44,691 bases of DNA from assembly GCA_964575335.1 (NCBI GenBank), contig CAZNPU010000029.1:1-44691 (forward strand), given 5' to 3'. The position numbers were made by a program, and so were the translations under genes. Positions 7,564 through 16,600 of the stretch are shown piece by piece (the first letter of the stretch is position 1; each line of letters begins with the position of its first letter). The DNA comes from CAZNPU01 sp964575335 (GTDB lineage Bacteria; Planctomycetota; Phycisphaerae; Phycisphaerales; SM1A02). Below the pieces are notes generated by a model, which ran no database searches, was not told the DNA's origin, and worked only from the letters and a program-made list of their open reading frames with translations.

Positions 7564-10311
7564 GTGAGCGATTCAGTCCATTCCCAACCGGTCGCCCAGC
7601 TTGCTGATGTGCGGCTGAGGTACGGTCGGACATTCGCACTTGACGGCATTGATCTGGAGATTCCCTCCGGCTGGATGGTTGGCCTGATCGGTCCGGACGG
7701 TGTGGGCAAATCCAGCTTGCTCGCGCTGCTTGCCGGCGCACGAGCCATCCAGGAGGGAACCGTGTGCGTGCTGGGTGGAGACATCGCCAACGCGCGGCAT
7801 CGAAATGAAGTGTGCTCGCGCATCGCCTACATGCCGCAGGGCCTTAGGCGAAACCTCTACCCCACGCTCTCCATTGAAGAGAACCTGCAATTCTTTGCGC
7901 AACTGTTCGGCCACGACCGTGCAGAGCGGCGGCGGCGCATTGATGAACTGACGCAAAGCACCGGTCTTTATCCATTTCTTGATCGACCTGCGGGGAAACT
8001 CTCCGGCGGCATGAAGCAGAAGCTCGGCCTGTGCTGCGCGCTTATTCACGATCCGGACCTGCTCATCCTTGATGAACCGACCACCGGCATTGATCCGCTG
8101 GCGCGGCGACAGTTCTGGGATTTGATCAGCCGACTTCAGCACAGCCGCCCCGGCATGAGTGTTGTCATTGCAACGGCGTACATGGAGGAAGCTGAGCGAT
8201 TCGATTGGCTTATCGCCATGGACGCCGGCCGCGTGCTTGCGACCGGCAGTCCGGCAGAATTGCGTTCGCGCACCGGAAAAACGACGTTCGAAGCCGCGTT
8301 CATCGCGCTGCTCCCGGAAGAAAAACGCCGCAGCCACAAGCCGGTCGAGATTGTGCCGCTTGAGGCAGAGAAAAACCGGGAAATCGCCATCGAATCGCGC
8401 AATCTGACCAAACGGTTTGGCAATTTCGTGGCTGTCGATCACGTGACGATGCGCATTATGCGCGGCGAGATCTTCGGTTTTCTCGGCTCCAACGGCTGCG
8501 GCAAAACGACAACCATGAAGATGCTCACCGGCCTGCTGCCGCCCACCGAAGGCGAAGCTGAGCTTCTCGGCCACAATGTCGATGCACACGACATCGCTAC
8601 ACGGCGACGCGTCGGGTACATGTCGCAATCGTTTTCGCTCTACAGAGAGTTGACGGTTCGACAGAACCTCGTACTGCACGCTCGATTATTTGCGGTGCCG
8701 TCCGATGAGATACCTGCACGCGTGCAGGAAATGGCGGAGCGCTTTGGTCTGCTCGACGAACTGGACGAACTGCCCGACAACCTGCCGCTGGGCGTGCGCC
8801 AACGTTTGTCGCTCGCTGTGGCGATGGTGCATCGGCCGGAACTGCTCATTCTCGACGAACCGACATCAGGCGTGGACCCGATCGCGCGGGATTCGTTCTG
8901 GCGGCTGATGATCGAACTCGCGCGGCGCGACAGGATCACCATCTTCATCTCGACCCATTTCATGAATGAAGCCGAGCGGTGCGATCGCATTTCCCTGATG
9001 CACGCCGGCAAGGTGCTCGTGAGCGATTCACCGGCTGAACTGGTGCGCAAACGCAACGTGCGCAATCTGGAAGAAGCGTTCATTGCCTACCTTGTGGATG
9101 CCGGCGCAGAGACAACCCTGCCGGAAATGCCGCAAACCACAACGTCGAATGCGCACGACCCGAGGCAGTCACATCAGCGCCGTCATCGAATCTTCAGCAT
9201 CCGACGCGCGTTGAGCTATACGCTTCGCGAAGCGCTTGAACTTCGCCGTGACCCCGTTCGCGCATCGCTTGCGTTCGTGGGCAGCATCCTGCTTATGTTC
9301 GTGATTGGCTACGGTATCAGCATGGATGTCGAAGATCTGTCATACGCGGTGCTCGATCGTGATCAATCGGCGCTCAGTCGGGATTACACGCTGAACCTTG
9401 CAGGCTCTCGCTACTTTGTTGAACGTCCGCCGATTGCCAACTATGCGGAACTCGATCATCGCATGCGCACGGGCGAGTTGTCGCTTGCCATCGAAATACC
9501 GCCGGGTTTTGGACGCGACCTCGAACGCGGCGATCCGGTGGAAATCGGAGCGTGGGTTGACGGGGCAATGCCCAGACGGGCCGCAACCATCCGCGCATAC
9601 GTGCAGGGCATGCATCAGCATTGGATCGCAACACAGTTGCGCCATCGAGGCATTGATGTTGTTCCCAACGTAATCATTGAAACGCGATTCCGTTACAACC
9701 CCGATATTCGAAGCCTTCCGGCCATTGTGCCAGCGGTTATCCCGCTGCTTTTGCTGATGATTCCGGCGATACTCACGGCGCTCTCCGTGGTGCGGGAAAA
9801 AGAACTTGGCTCGATCGTGAACTTCTATGTCACGCCGGTCACCCGCACTGAGTTTCTGCTGGGCAAACAGCTTCCCTACGTCTTCCTGGGCGTTCTGAAC
9901 TTTCTACTTCTGGCTTTTCTTTCCATAACGGTTTTCGGCGTGCCGATCACGGGCAGCTTCACCGCACTGCTTCTGGCATCGGCGATCTTCGTCACGTTTT
10001 CCACGGGATTCGGCCTGTTTGTTTCGACGTTCGTGCGCAGCCAGCTCGCTGCGCTGTTTGCGACGCTCATCGGCACGCTGCTTCCCGCAGTGCAGTACGC
10101 CGGCCTGATCAATCCGGTATCGTCACTGGAAGGTATTGGAGCATGGATCGGTGAGATTTATCCCGCTGCGCACATGATCACAATCAGCCGCGGCATCTTC
10201 AGCAAGGCGCTGGATTTTTCGGATCTTCAAAATTCCTTTCTCGCAATGGCAAGTTCCATCCCGGCCATCTTCGTCCTCGCTGTCTTGCTGCTGCGAAACC
10301 AGGAGCGCTAG
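7564..10311 (+). CDS. ABC transporter with two ATPase domains and ABC-2 permease domain (RbbA/YhiH-like)
   Basis: A 915-residue fusion of two ATP-binding cassettes and a membrane domain. Cassette 1 has Walker A GPDGVGKSS (about residue 42), signature LSGGMKQK and Walker B LLILDEPTTGID. Cassette 2 has Walker A GSNGCGKTT (about 308), a degenerate signature LPLGVRQRL, and LLILDEPTSGVD. From about residue 565 an ABC-2 permease follows, with a first membrane helix (FVGSILLMFVIGYGIS), a large extracytoplasmic loop and a helix cluster near the C-terminus. This architecture matches E. coli RbbA (YhiH), known both as a ribosome-associated ATPase and as part of the yhiI-rbbA-yhhJ export operon. I chose GTG 7564 because GGAG lies just upstream; GTG 7558 or 7525 are alternatives. 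The next gene follows without a gap. Confidence 0.92.
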   Translation: MSDSVHSQPVAQLADVRLRYGRTFALDGIDLEIPSGWMVGLIGPDGVGKSSLLALLAGARAIQEGTVCVLGGDIANARHRNEVCSRIAYMPQGLRRNLYPTLSIEENLQFFAQLFGHDRAERRRRIDELTQSTGLYPFLDRPAGKLSGGMKQKLGLCCALIHDPDLLILDEPTTGIDPLARRQFWDLISRLQHSRPGMSVVIATAYMEEAERFDWLIAMDAGRVLATGSPAELRSRTGKTTFEAAFIALLPEEKRRSHKPVEIVPLEAEKNREIAIESRNLTKRFGNFVAVDHVTMRIMRGEIFGFLGSNGCGKTTTMKMLTGLLPPTEGEAELLGHNVDAHDIATRRRVGYMSQSFSLYRELTVRQNLVLHARLFAVPSDEIPARVQEMAERFGLLDELDELPDNLPLGVRQRLSLAVAMVHRPELLILDEPTSGVDPIARDSFWRLMIELARRDRITIFISTHFMNEAERCDRISLMHAGKVLVSDSPAELVRKRNVRNLEEAFIAYLVDAGAETTLPEMPQTTTSNAHDPRQSHQRRHRIFSIRRALSYTLREALELRRDPVRASLAFVGSILLMFVIGYGISMDVEDLSYAVLDRDQSALSRDYTLNLAGSRYFVERPPIANYAELDHRMRTGELSLAIEIPPGFGRDLERGDPVEIGAWVDGAMPRRAATIRAYVQGMHQHWIATQLRHRGIDVVPNVIIETRFRYNPDIRSLPAIVPAVIPLLLLMIPAILTALSVVREKELGSIVNFYVTPVTRTEFLLGKQLPYVFLGVLNFLLLAFLSITVFGVPITGSFTALLLASAIFVTFSTGFGLFVSTFVRSQLAALFATLIGTLLPAVQYAGLINPVSSLEGIGAWIGEIYPAAHMITISRGIFSKALDFSDLQNSFLAMASSIPAIFVLAVLLLRNQER

Positions 10312-11442
10312 ATGAGGTCCAGCTCGATTGCCAACATTTTTCATCTGGGCGTCAAGGAACTGCGCGGCCTGTTGCGGGATCCGATCATGCTGATCCTGAT
10401 CCTCTATGTCTTTACCGCTGCAATCTACATTGCCGGAACAGCGGTTCCCGAGCCTGTGTACAACGCGCCGATCGCAGTTGTAGATGAGGATCAATCCGCG
10501 CTGTCCAGCCGCATTGTCGCTGCATTTCAACCACCGCAATTCGCGCCGCCGCGATATGTCTGGATCGATGAAGCCGATGCGGGGCTGGATGCCGGCATCT
10601 ACACGTTTGTCCCGAATGTTCCGCCCAATTTCCAGCGCGATGTGCTGGCAGGGCGGAGTCCGGCAATACAACTCAACGTCGATGCGACGCGCATGACCCA
10701 GGCGTTTACCGGCAGCGGCTACATTCAGCAGATCATCACTGACGAAGTGCAGACTTTTCTCACGCAAACGCGCGGCACGAGTCAAACGCCCGTTGAGCTT
10801 GTGATGCGCATGCGATTCAATCCCAACCTGGAAGAGGAGTGGTTTGCATCGCTCATGGAGATTATCAACGTGGTGACCATACTGTCGATCGTCCTGACCG
10901 GCGCAGCGCTGATCCGCGAGCGCGAACACGGCACGATCGAACATCTTCTCGTCATGCCGGTCACGCCGGCGGAGATCATGATCGCCAAAATCTGGTCAAT
11001 GGCGCTGGTGGTGCTCATCGGCGCGGGGCTTGCCCTGACGCTTGTCATTGAGCGGGTACTGCAGGTGACGGTGCAGGGCTCGGTTGGCCTGTGGCTCTGC
11101 TGCACCGCGCTGCACCTTGCCGCCACGACGTCTATGGGGATTTTTCTGGCCACGCTTGCCCGTTCGATGCCGCAGTTCGGCCTGCTGCTGGTGATGACTC
11201 TGATGCCGCTTCAGCTTTTGTCAGGCGGCATGACGCCTCGCGAAAGCATGCCCGAATTGGTTCAGCACGTGATGCTGGCTGCGCCAACCACCCACTTTGT
11301 TTCCGCAAGCCAGGCGATCCTGTATCGCGGAGCGGGGCTTGATATCGTCTGGCCGCAGTTCGTGACGCTGCTGGCCATCGGCGCGGTGTTCTTTGTGATC
11401 GCATTGATGCGGTTCCGCAAAACGCTTGCGCTGGCCGGATAG
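10312..11442 (+). CDS. ABC-2 type permease (YhhJ-like)
   Basis: A 376-residue integral membrane permease of the ABC-2 superfamily, starting at ATG 10312 immediately after the RbbA-like stop, with AGGAG overlapping the end of that gene. Topology follows the family: helix 1 (MLILILYVFTAAIYIAGTA), an extracytoplasmic domain of about 140 residues (VYNAPIAVVDEDQSALSSRI to VELVMRMRFNPNLEE), then five or six helices including MEIINVVTILSIVLTGAALIREREHGTIEHLLVMPVTPAEI, where the RExGTxExLxxxP motif contacts the ATPase. It resembles the membrane part of the preceding protein, so the two probably form the pore as a heterodimer with the HlyD-like adaptor. The likely role is export across both membranes. 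Confidence 0.92.
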   Translation: MRSSSIANIFHLGVKELRGLLRDPIMLILILYVFTAAIYIAGTAVPEPVYNAPIAVVDEDQSALSSRIVAAFQPPQFAPPRYVWIDEADAGLDAGIYTFVPNVPPNFQRDVLAGRSPAIQLNVDATRMTQAFTGSGYIQQIITDEVQTFLTQTRGTSQTPVELVMRMRFNPNLEEEWFASLMEIINVVTILSIVLTGAALIREREHGTIEHLLVMPVTPAEIMIAKIWSMALVVLIGAGLALTLVIERVLQVTVQGSVGLWLCCTALHLAATTSMGIFLATLARSMPQFGLLLVMTLMPLQLLSGGMTPRESMPELVQHVMLAAPTTHFVSASQAILYRGAGLDIVWPQFVTLLAIGAVFFVIALMRFRKTLALAG

Positions 11443-11507
11443 GAACGCCCTGCAGTTGCTGCTGCCCAGCAATTGCTCAACTGCCCTCTCAGGAGCGTGC
11501 CGCAGCT

Positions 11508-11519
11508 TGACAATTGTCA
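11508..11519. promoter_or_regulatory. Perfect 12-bp palindrome with TTGACA, upstream of tRNA-Gly
   Basis: TGACAATTGTCA is a perfect palindrome and shares a consensus -35 hexamer TTGACA (11507-11512). No good -10 box lies 17 bases on. A better tRNA promoter candidate is TGGACA (11531-11536), 17 bases, CAAAAT (11554-11559). The palindrome may be an operator or chance. Confidence 0.3.
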
Positions 11520-11568
11520 TTGAAAGCCGCTGGACAAAGATCACTTACCGCGACAAAATGGGGTAATC

Positions 11569-11641
<73 letters not shown>

Positions 11642-11967
11642 TTCGCAGGAGTTGCCGTGTGGGATAGTCAAATCGGCCTTGCCTGACGCTGCGGCATCGC
11701 CTGTTCCAGAGTAACGGCCGATCCGCTGGTTGCCTCTCTGCATCCATCTGTAAAAGCCGTAAGCGCTGGCCTTGCCCTGTGTAAGGCAATGGCTTGTCAT
11801 GTGCGATGCGCCGACCGATGCACGTACCATAGATTGAAGCATTTGCGGAAGCGCAATTCAGTCATGCTGATGCGCTTCTCGTGAGCCGCCGAAATGAATC
11901 CGAAGGGCTTGTTGAAGGCCTGGGGAGGTTTGGGGGTGAGCCGAGGCGGCTGCCCCGCCTGTATCAG
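11642..11967. other. Intergenic region after tRNA-Gly
   Basis: No gene is visible on either strand. A small GC-rich hairpin (AGGCGG/CCGCCT near 11944-11960) lies just past the stop of the leftward TSCPD gene. It lacks a T-run on that strand and is a poor terminator. Confidence 0.45.
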
Positions 11968-12396
11968 TCATGCCTCATTGGGCTGCGTTTTTCGCTCAAC
12001 TGATTCAGCGTGTCGAGCCGCGCTGCTGCCGGTCCGGTTGTCATCAGTGAAATGCAGCTCCAGATAACGCGCCACGTAATCGAGGATGCTGAGCGCTTCG
12101 GGGATATCGGGGTTGCTGGTTGGCCCCATGGGATCGAAGCGCATACCGCGGAAGCGATCCACCGCATCTCGAACCGACAAACCGTACTGCAGCGCGATCG
12201 AAAACGCCCGGCAAAAGCCCTGAATCAGACCCGAAAGCGTCGATCCTTCCTTCGACATCTTGATGAAGATCTCGCCCGGCTGGCCGTTCTCGAACAGGCC
12301 GATGGTGAGATAGCCCTCATGGCCGGCGATCGAGAACTTGTGCGTCCGCGAGTGTCGCGTCGTCGGCAGGACCCTGCGCTTGTTGGGGGCGATCAT
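11968..12396 (-). CDS. Stand-alone TSCPD domain protein (C-terminal domain of B12-dependent ribonucleotide reductase)
   Basis: About 142 residues from ATG 12396. The protein matches the TSCPD domain normally at the C-terminus of class II (adenosylcobalamin) ribonucleotide reductases of the NrdJ/NrdZ type. Typical segments are KRRVLPTTRHSRTHKFSIAG, HEGYLTIGLFENGQPGEIFIKMSKEGSTLSGL, FCRAFSIALQYGLSVRDAVDRFRGMRFDPMGPTSNPDIPEALSILDYVARYLELHF. The catalytic barrel is absent, so alone it cannot reduce ribonucleotides. Split class II reductases (NrdJa/NrdJb) are known in Pseudomonas, and the domain may act with a catalytic subunit encoded elsewhere or as a regulator; that is inference. The start is uncertain: ATGs at 12417 and 12426 are in frame and none has a strong ribosome binding site. 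Confidence 0.82.
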   Translation of the reverse strand: MIAPNKRRVLPTTRHSRTHKFSIAGHEGYLTIGLFENGQPGEIFIKMSKEGSTLSGLIQGFCRAFSIALQYGLSVRDAVDRFRGMRFDPMGPTSNPDIPEALSILDYVARYLELHFTDDNRTGSSAARHAESVERKTQPNEA

Positions 12397-12577
12397 CGTT
12401 TTGTCTGCCTCACACATTCCAGGCATTCTACCACACCGGCTGCAATGGCATAGCTGAGCACTCCACCGGAATCGGCTGCGCTGCCACTGCGACGCTTCCT
12501 GCACCATGCAGACGCACAAGGCTCTCACCCGGATCGTGGATGCGACGCCTTGCCAGCATCAGCATCTTCATCCCGCA

Positions 12578-13561
12578 TCACATTGAGGCAAGCCGCCACG
12601 CCGCCAGCAGAGCTGCAAGGGCAAGTACACTCCACCCAAGGGCGGCTCGCGCTGCGTCATGAGTCATTCGCTGCAGCATGAGGGCCGCTGCGCCAAAGAC
12701 CAGCATCAAACAGCCTTCCAGCGCGTACGCGCCGAATCCGCTCGCGATGCGCCCAATAGGCCCCACGCGGTGAATCTGAATTGCCTGGATCACGGTGGGC
12801 AGCAGTCGAACAGCCGCCAAAAGCCCCAACCCCAGCAGCACCCCATAGGCAGCAGCCCATCCGCCGAGGCGAATCGCCGCCACCGGGCCGACAAGTTGCG
12901 CTGCAGCCGCTAGCGACATGGCCGCCGCCATGATCATCATCCCTGCGCTGATACCGACCGCCGATCCCGACATCATAAGCGACGCCCCGCCCTGCCCTGC
13001 TGCGCAGAGCAGTGCAAGCATCATGCCGAATCCGACTTGAGCCGCAGCCGCATCATCATGGCCGCCGCCTCGCAGCATTGCAGCGGGCGGTTCATCGGGC
13101 GTATTGATCCACAGCAGCACCGCGCCAACCGCAAAGGCGCACTGTCCGATCCAGATGGTCAGATCATGTGCTGCAGCAAGCAGCACCAGCAGCGCACCAA
13201 CGCCGGTCCATGCAACAACATCGCGCATCCGCAGGGTGATGCGATTTTCTTCCTCGCCGATTGACATCGGAATTGCCCGGTGCCGATAAACCGCCAGCCC
13301 CATTGCCAGCCCCAGCAGCCCCACCACCACCGGCCCGCCTGCCGTCACCCACCCCTCGCCGCGAACCGTGGTCTCAACGCGGCTGACGAAAAACAGCATC
13401 GGCATCACCAGCGCCAGCGGCCCCCACACATCCAGCACCAGTTCCGGTTGCGGCGCTCGCAGCACAGCAGGAAATACCCGCCGGCGCAACTGCTCGACCA
13501 TCACAATCGCCAGCGCCGCTTGCACAAACAGCCAAAGATTGCCAGCCATCCACTCGGGCAT
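12578..13561 (-). CDS. Polytopic membrane protein of unknown function
   Basis: A 327-residue hydrophobic protein from ATG 13561 with about ten predicted membrane helices (for example LWLFVQAALAIVMVEQL, WGPLALVMPMLFFVS, GGPVVVGLLGLAMGLAVY, VGALLVLLAAAHDL, FAVGAVLLWI, and an Ala/Met-rich helix ISAGMMIMAAAMSLAAAAQL). Cytoplasmic loops carry Arg clusters (EQLRRRVFPAVLRAP). Two soluble loops, EEENRITLRMRD and TPDEPPAAMLRGGGHDD, contain acidic residues. I do not recognise a family and no transport motif is visible. An upstream in-frame start would overlap the end of mfd, so the internal start is preferred although its ribosome binding site is weak. It lies 76 bases downstream of mfd on the same strand and may share its transcript. 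Confidence 0.75.
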   Translation of the reverse strand: MPEWMAGNLWLFVQAALAIVMVEQLRRRVFPAVLRAPQPELVLDVWGPLALVMPMLFFVSRVETTVRGEGWVTAGGPVVVGLLGLAMGLAVYRHRAIPMSIGEEENRITLRMRDVVAWTGVGALLVLLAAAHDLTIWIGQCAFAVGAVLLWINTPDEPPAAMLRGGGHDDAAAAQVGFGMMLALLCAAGQGGASLMMSGSAVGISAGMMIMAAAMSLAAAAQLVGPVAAIRLGGWAAAYGVLLGLGLLAAVRLLPTVIQAIQIHRVGPIGRIASGFGAYALEGCLMLVFGAAALMLQRMTHDAARAALGWSVLALAALLAAWRLASM

Positions 13562-13637
13562 GAGCGACAGTCTAACGAAGTGCAGCACGTTGGATGCTGA
13601 TGACGCCGCAGTCAAATCTGAATTATCTGCGCAACAT

Positions 13638-16600
13638 TCACATTGCAGGACGTGCGTGCGACATGGATGCGGGCTGCCGGGGTTGCGCTTGCGCCGATTC
13701 GTCATCGCGCGGCCGCAGCCTGCTGCGCAAGACGTTCAGAATCGTGTTGTCCTTGAGATACGCCTTGGGCGGACGGTAATACACCTCGGTGAACTTTGCT
13801 GCATCGGGTTGGCCCACAACGCGCAATGTCCCCTTGGCGCCGGTCATGTGCGTTTCCAGATCGCCCGGCCGAGACGTGCGGAAGATAATGTCATTCTCAT
13901 GCCGCGTGATGGAATGAATGCCGAGCATCGCGGCGCAAATCTGCAGCTCCGCCAGATGAATGTACGTCTTGGCGCTGCGCGGCAACTCGCCATAGGCGCT
14001 GACGAGGTCCTGCTCGATCTGCCTGAGCGTGGACAAATCATTCGCACGGCTGATTCGACGATAAGCGTCGATCCGCCGCGCATCAGACGGAATATATCCC
14101 TTGGACAAACTGCCGGTGATGCCGATGTCGATGGTCGTTTCGAGCGCCGCCACCTGTCGATTGCCCTTCAGGTCGTTCACCGCCTGTTCGAGCAACTGGC
14201 AATACATTTCGTAGCCGACCGCCGCAATGTGGCCTGACTGTTCCGGCCCAAGCAGATTGCCTGCGCCGCGGATTTCCAGGTCGCGCAGGGCGATTTTGAA
14301 CCCTGCGCCGAGCATCGAGAAATTCTCCAGCGCCTGCAGACGCTTCATCGCGATGTCAGTAAGCACGCGATCGCGCGGCAGGATGAGATAGCAATACGCA
14401 CGATGCTTGTATCGACCGACACGCCCGCGAAGCTGGTGCAGTTCCGAGAGGCCGAACATATGCGCGTTGTTGACGAACATGGTGTTGGCGGTCGGAATGT
14501 CGATGCCCGATTCAATGATCGTCGTGCAGACCAGGATGTCCGCTTCTCGGCGCATGAACTTGAGCATGACCGCTTCAAGCTGCCGGGAAGGCATTTGACC
14601 GTGACCGATGACGACTCGCGCATCAGGAGCGAGCGCCTGCACTTCCTGTGCGATTTTTTCAATGTTATGAACGCGGTTATGCACGAAGAAAACCTGGCCC
14701 TGCCGCGCCAGCTCACGTTCGATCGCCTGTTTGATGCGCTGCTTATTTGCGCTGATGACCTCGGTGACGATCGCCCGCCGATCCAGCGGCGGAGTCGTGA
14801 GCGAACTGATGTCGCGCAATCCCAGCAGCGACATATGCAGCGTGCGCGGAATGGGCGTTGCGCTCATGGCGATGACGTCCACCGTTGCGCGAAGCGACAG
14901 CAGCTTTTGCTTGTGCTCCACGCCGAAACGCTGCTCCTCATCAATGATGACCAGGCCCAGATCGGCGAATTTCACATCCTTGCTGAACAATCGGTGCGTG
15001 CCGATGATGATGTCGATCTGACCCCGGCGAAGTTCATCCAGCACCCGTTTCTGCTCAGCAGCGGTCTTGAAACGGCTGATGGATTCGATGCGAAACGGGT
15101 ACTCCGCAAACCGCTCGCGGAAGGTGCGTTCGTGCTGCTCAGCTAAAACCGTTGTGGGCACCAGCACCGCCACCTGCTTGCCGAATTCCGCCGCTTTGAA
15201 TGCCGCGCGGATGGCGATTTCGGTTTTGCCGAAGCCGACGTCGCCGCAAATCAGTCGGTCCATCGGCCGCGAATCACTCATATCACGCTTGACGGCGTTG
15301 ATGGCGGCAAGCTGATCTTCGGTTTCCTGGTACGGGAACGCCGCTTCAAATTCTTTCTGCCATGCGGTGTCGGCGGGGTAGCGAATGCCGGGCATGGATG
15401 CGCGGGCCGCCTGAATGCGCAGCATCTCAGCCGCCAGATCGCGCACCGCATCGCTGACCTGTTCCTTCTGGCGCTTCCACAGCTTGCCGCCGAGAGTTGA
15501 AAGCTTCGGCTCGCCATGAAACGCGCCAATGTATTTCTGCACCAGCTCGATCTTGCTTGCCGGAACGTGCAGTTTCGCCTTGGATGCGAATTCGAGCGTG
15601 AGGAACTCTTCCTCAACGCCGTCGCGCCCCGTAGGCATCATGCGCAGGCCCTGAAAGCGTGCGATGCCGTGATCGCGATGCACAACAAGATCGCCCGGCT
15701 GCAGATCAACGAACGTATCCATTGCGCGACCGCCAATCGCGCTGGCCGCAGCACCGCCGCTGGCGATCTTTCGAATGCGCCGCCTCAGGTGGTAACGATG
15801 CAGCAGTTCGTGATGCGGCACAAAAGCAAGCGACCGGTGAGCATTGACATCAGCAGGTGATGCTGACGCGATCTCGCCGTCCCCGCCGCTGGCCCCGTTC
15901 CCGACGCAAGAAGCAGAAGACGGCGTGTCGGTCCAGATCCAGATAAAGCCGCGATGCAGATACTGCACCTGCACATCGATGTGCGCTTCAGGGGCAAATT
16001 CCCTCAACAGTTCGCCCATGCGCTGCGCTTCGCCGTCATTCTGGCACAGCACAATCGTGTCGCATGTCTCAGCCAGTTGAGCCAGTTCTTTGCAGGCTTC
16101 CGACGCATCCTCCGCAAACGCTGGCAGAGTCTGCACGGGCAGTTCGATCGTTTCATCGCCCGCCTGACCGATTGTGTATTGATTGATGTCAACAAGCGCG
16201 TGGCATCGTTCGCCCAGCGATTTGAGCACTGCGGGCAAGCCCATGATGCCGCGTGCATCGGCAGCACGATCAAAGTAACTGCGCCCCTGCTCGGTAATCT
16301 CCACCATTTCCGCCAGCACCACTACGGTGTTGCGCGGCAGAAACTGTGCGAACGGAACCATGCCTTCATCGGTTTGCAGCTTCTCAAGCGATGCGCCGAC
16401 AAGTTCAATTTGATCCAGGCGACGATCCGAGCCCATCGTGCCCAGATCGATCTCGTGAATGGCCTCGACTTCGTCGCCAAACAGATCAAGCCGGGCCGGC
16501 ACGCTGCCGGGCGCAGCGGGCGGAAAGATATCGATGATGCCGCCGCGAATGGCAAACTCGCCAGTTGCATCGATGGTTTCAACCCGCTGATAGCCCGCCT

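Noticed and set aside
7573..8679. A 368-codon frame opposite the RbbA-like gene.
   Set aside because: It lies entirely antisense to a clear ABC ATPase and is His/Arg/Gln-rich as expected of antisense GC-rich code.
11944..11960. GC-rich hairpin after the TSCPD gene as a terminator.
   Set aside because: The leftward strand has no T-run after the stem.
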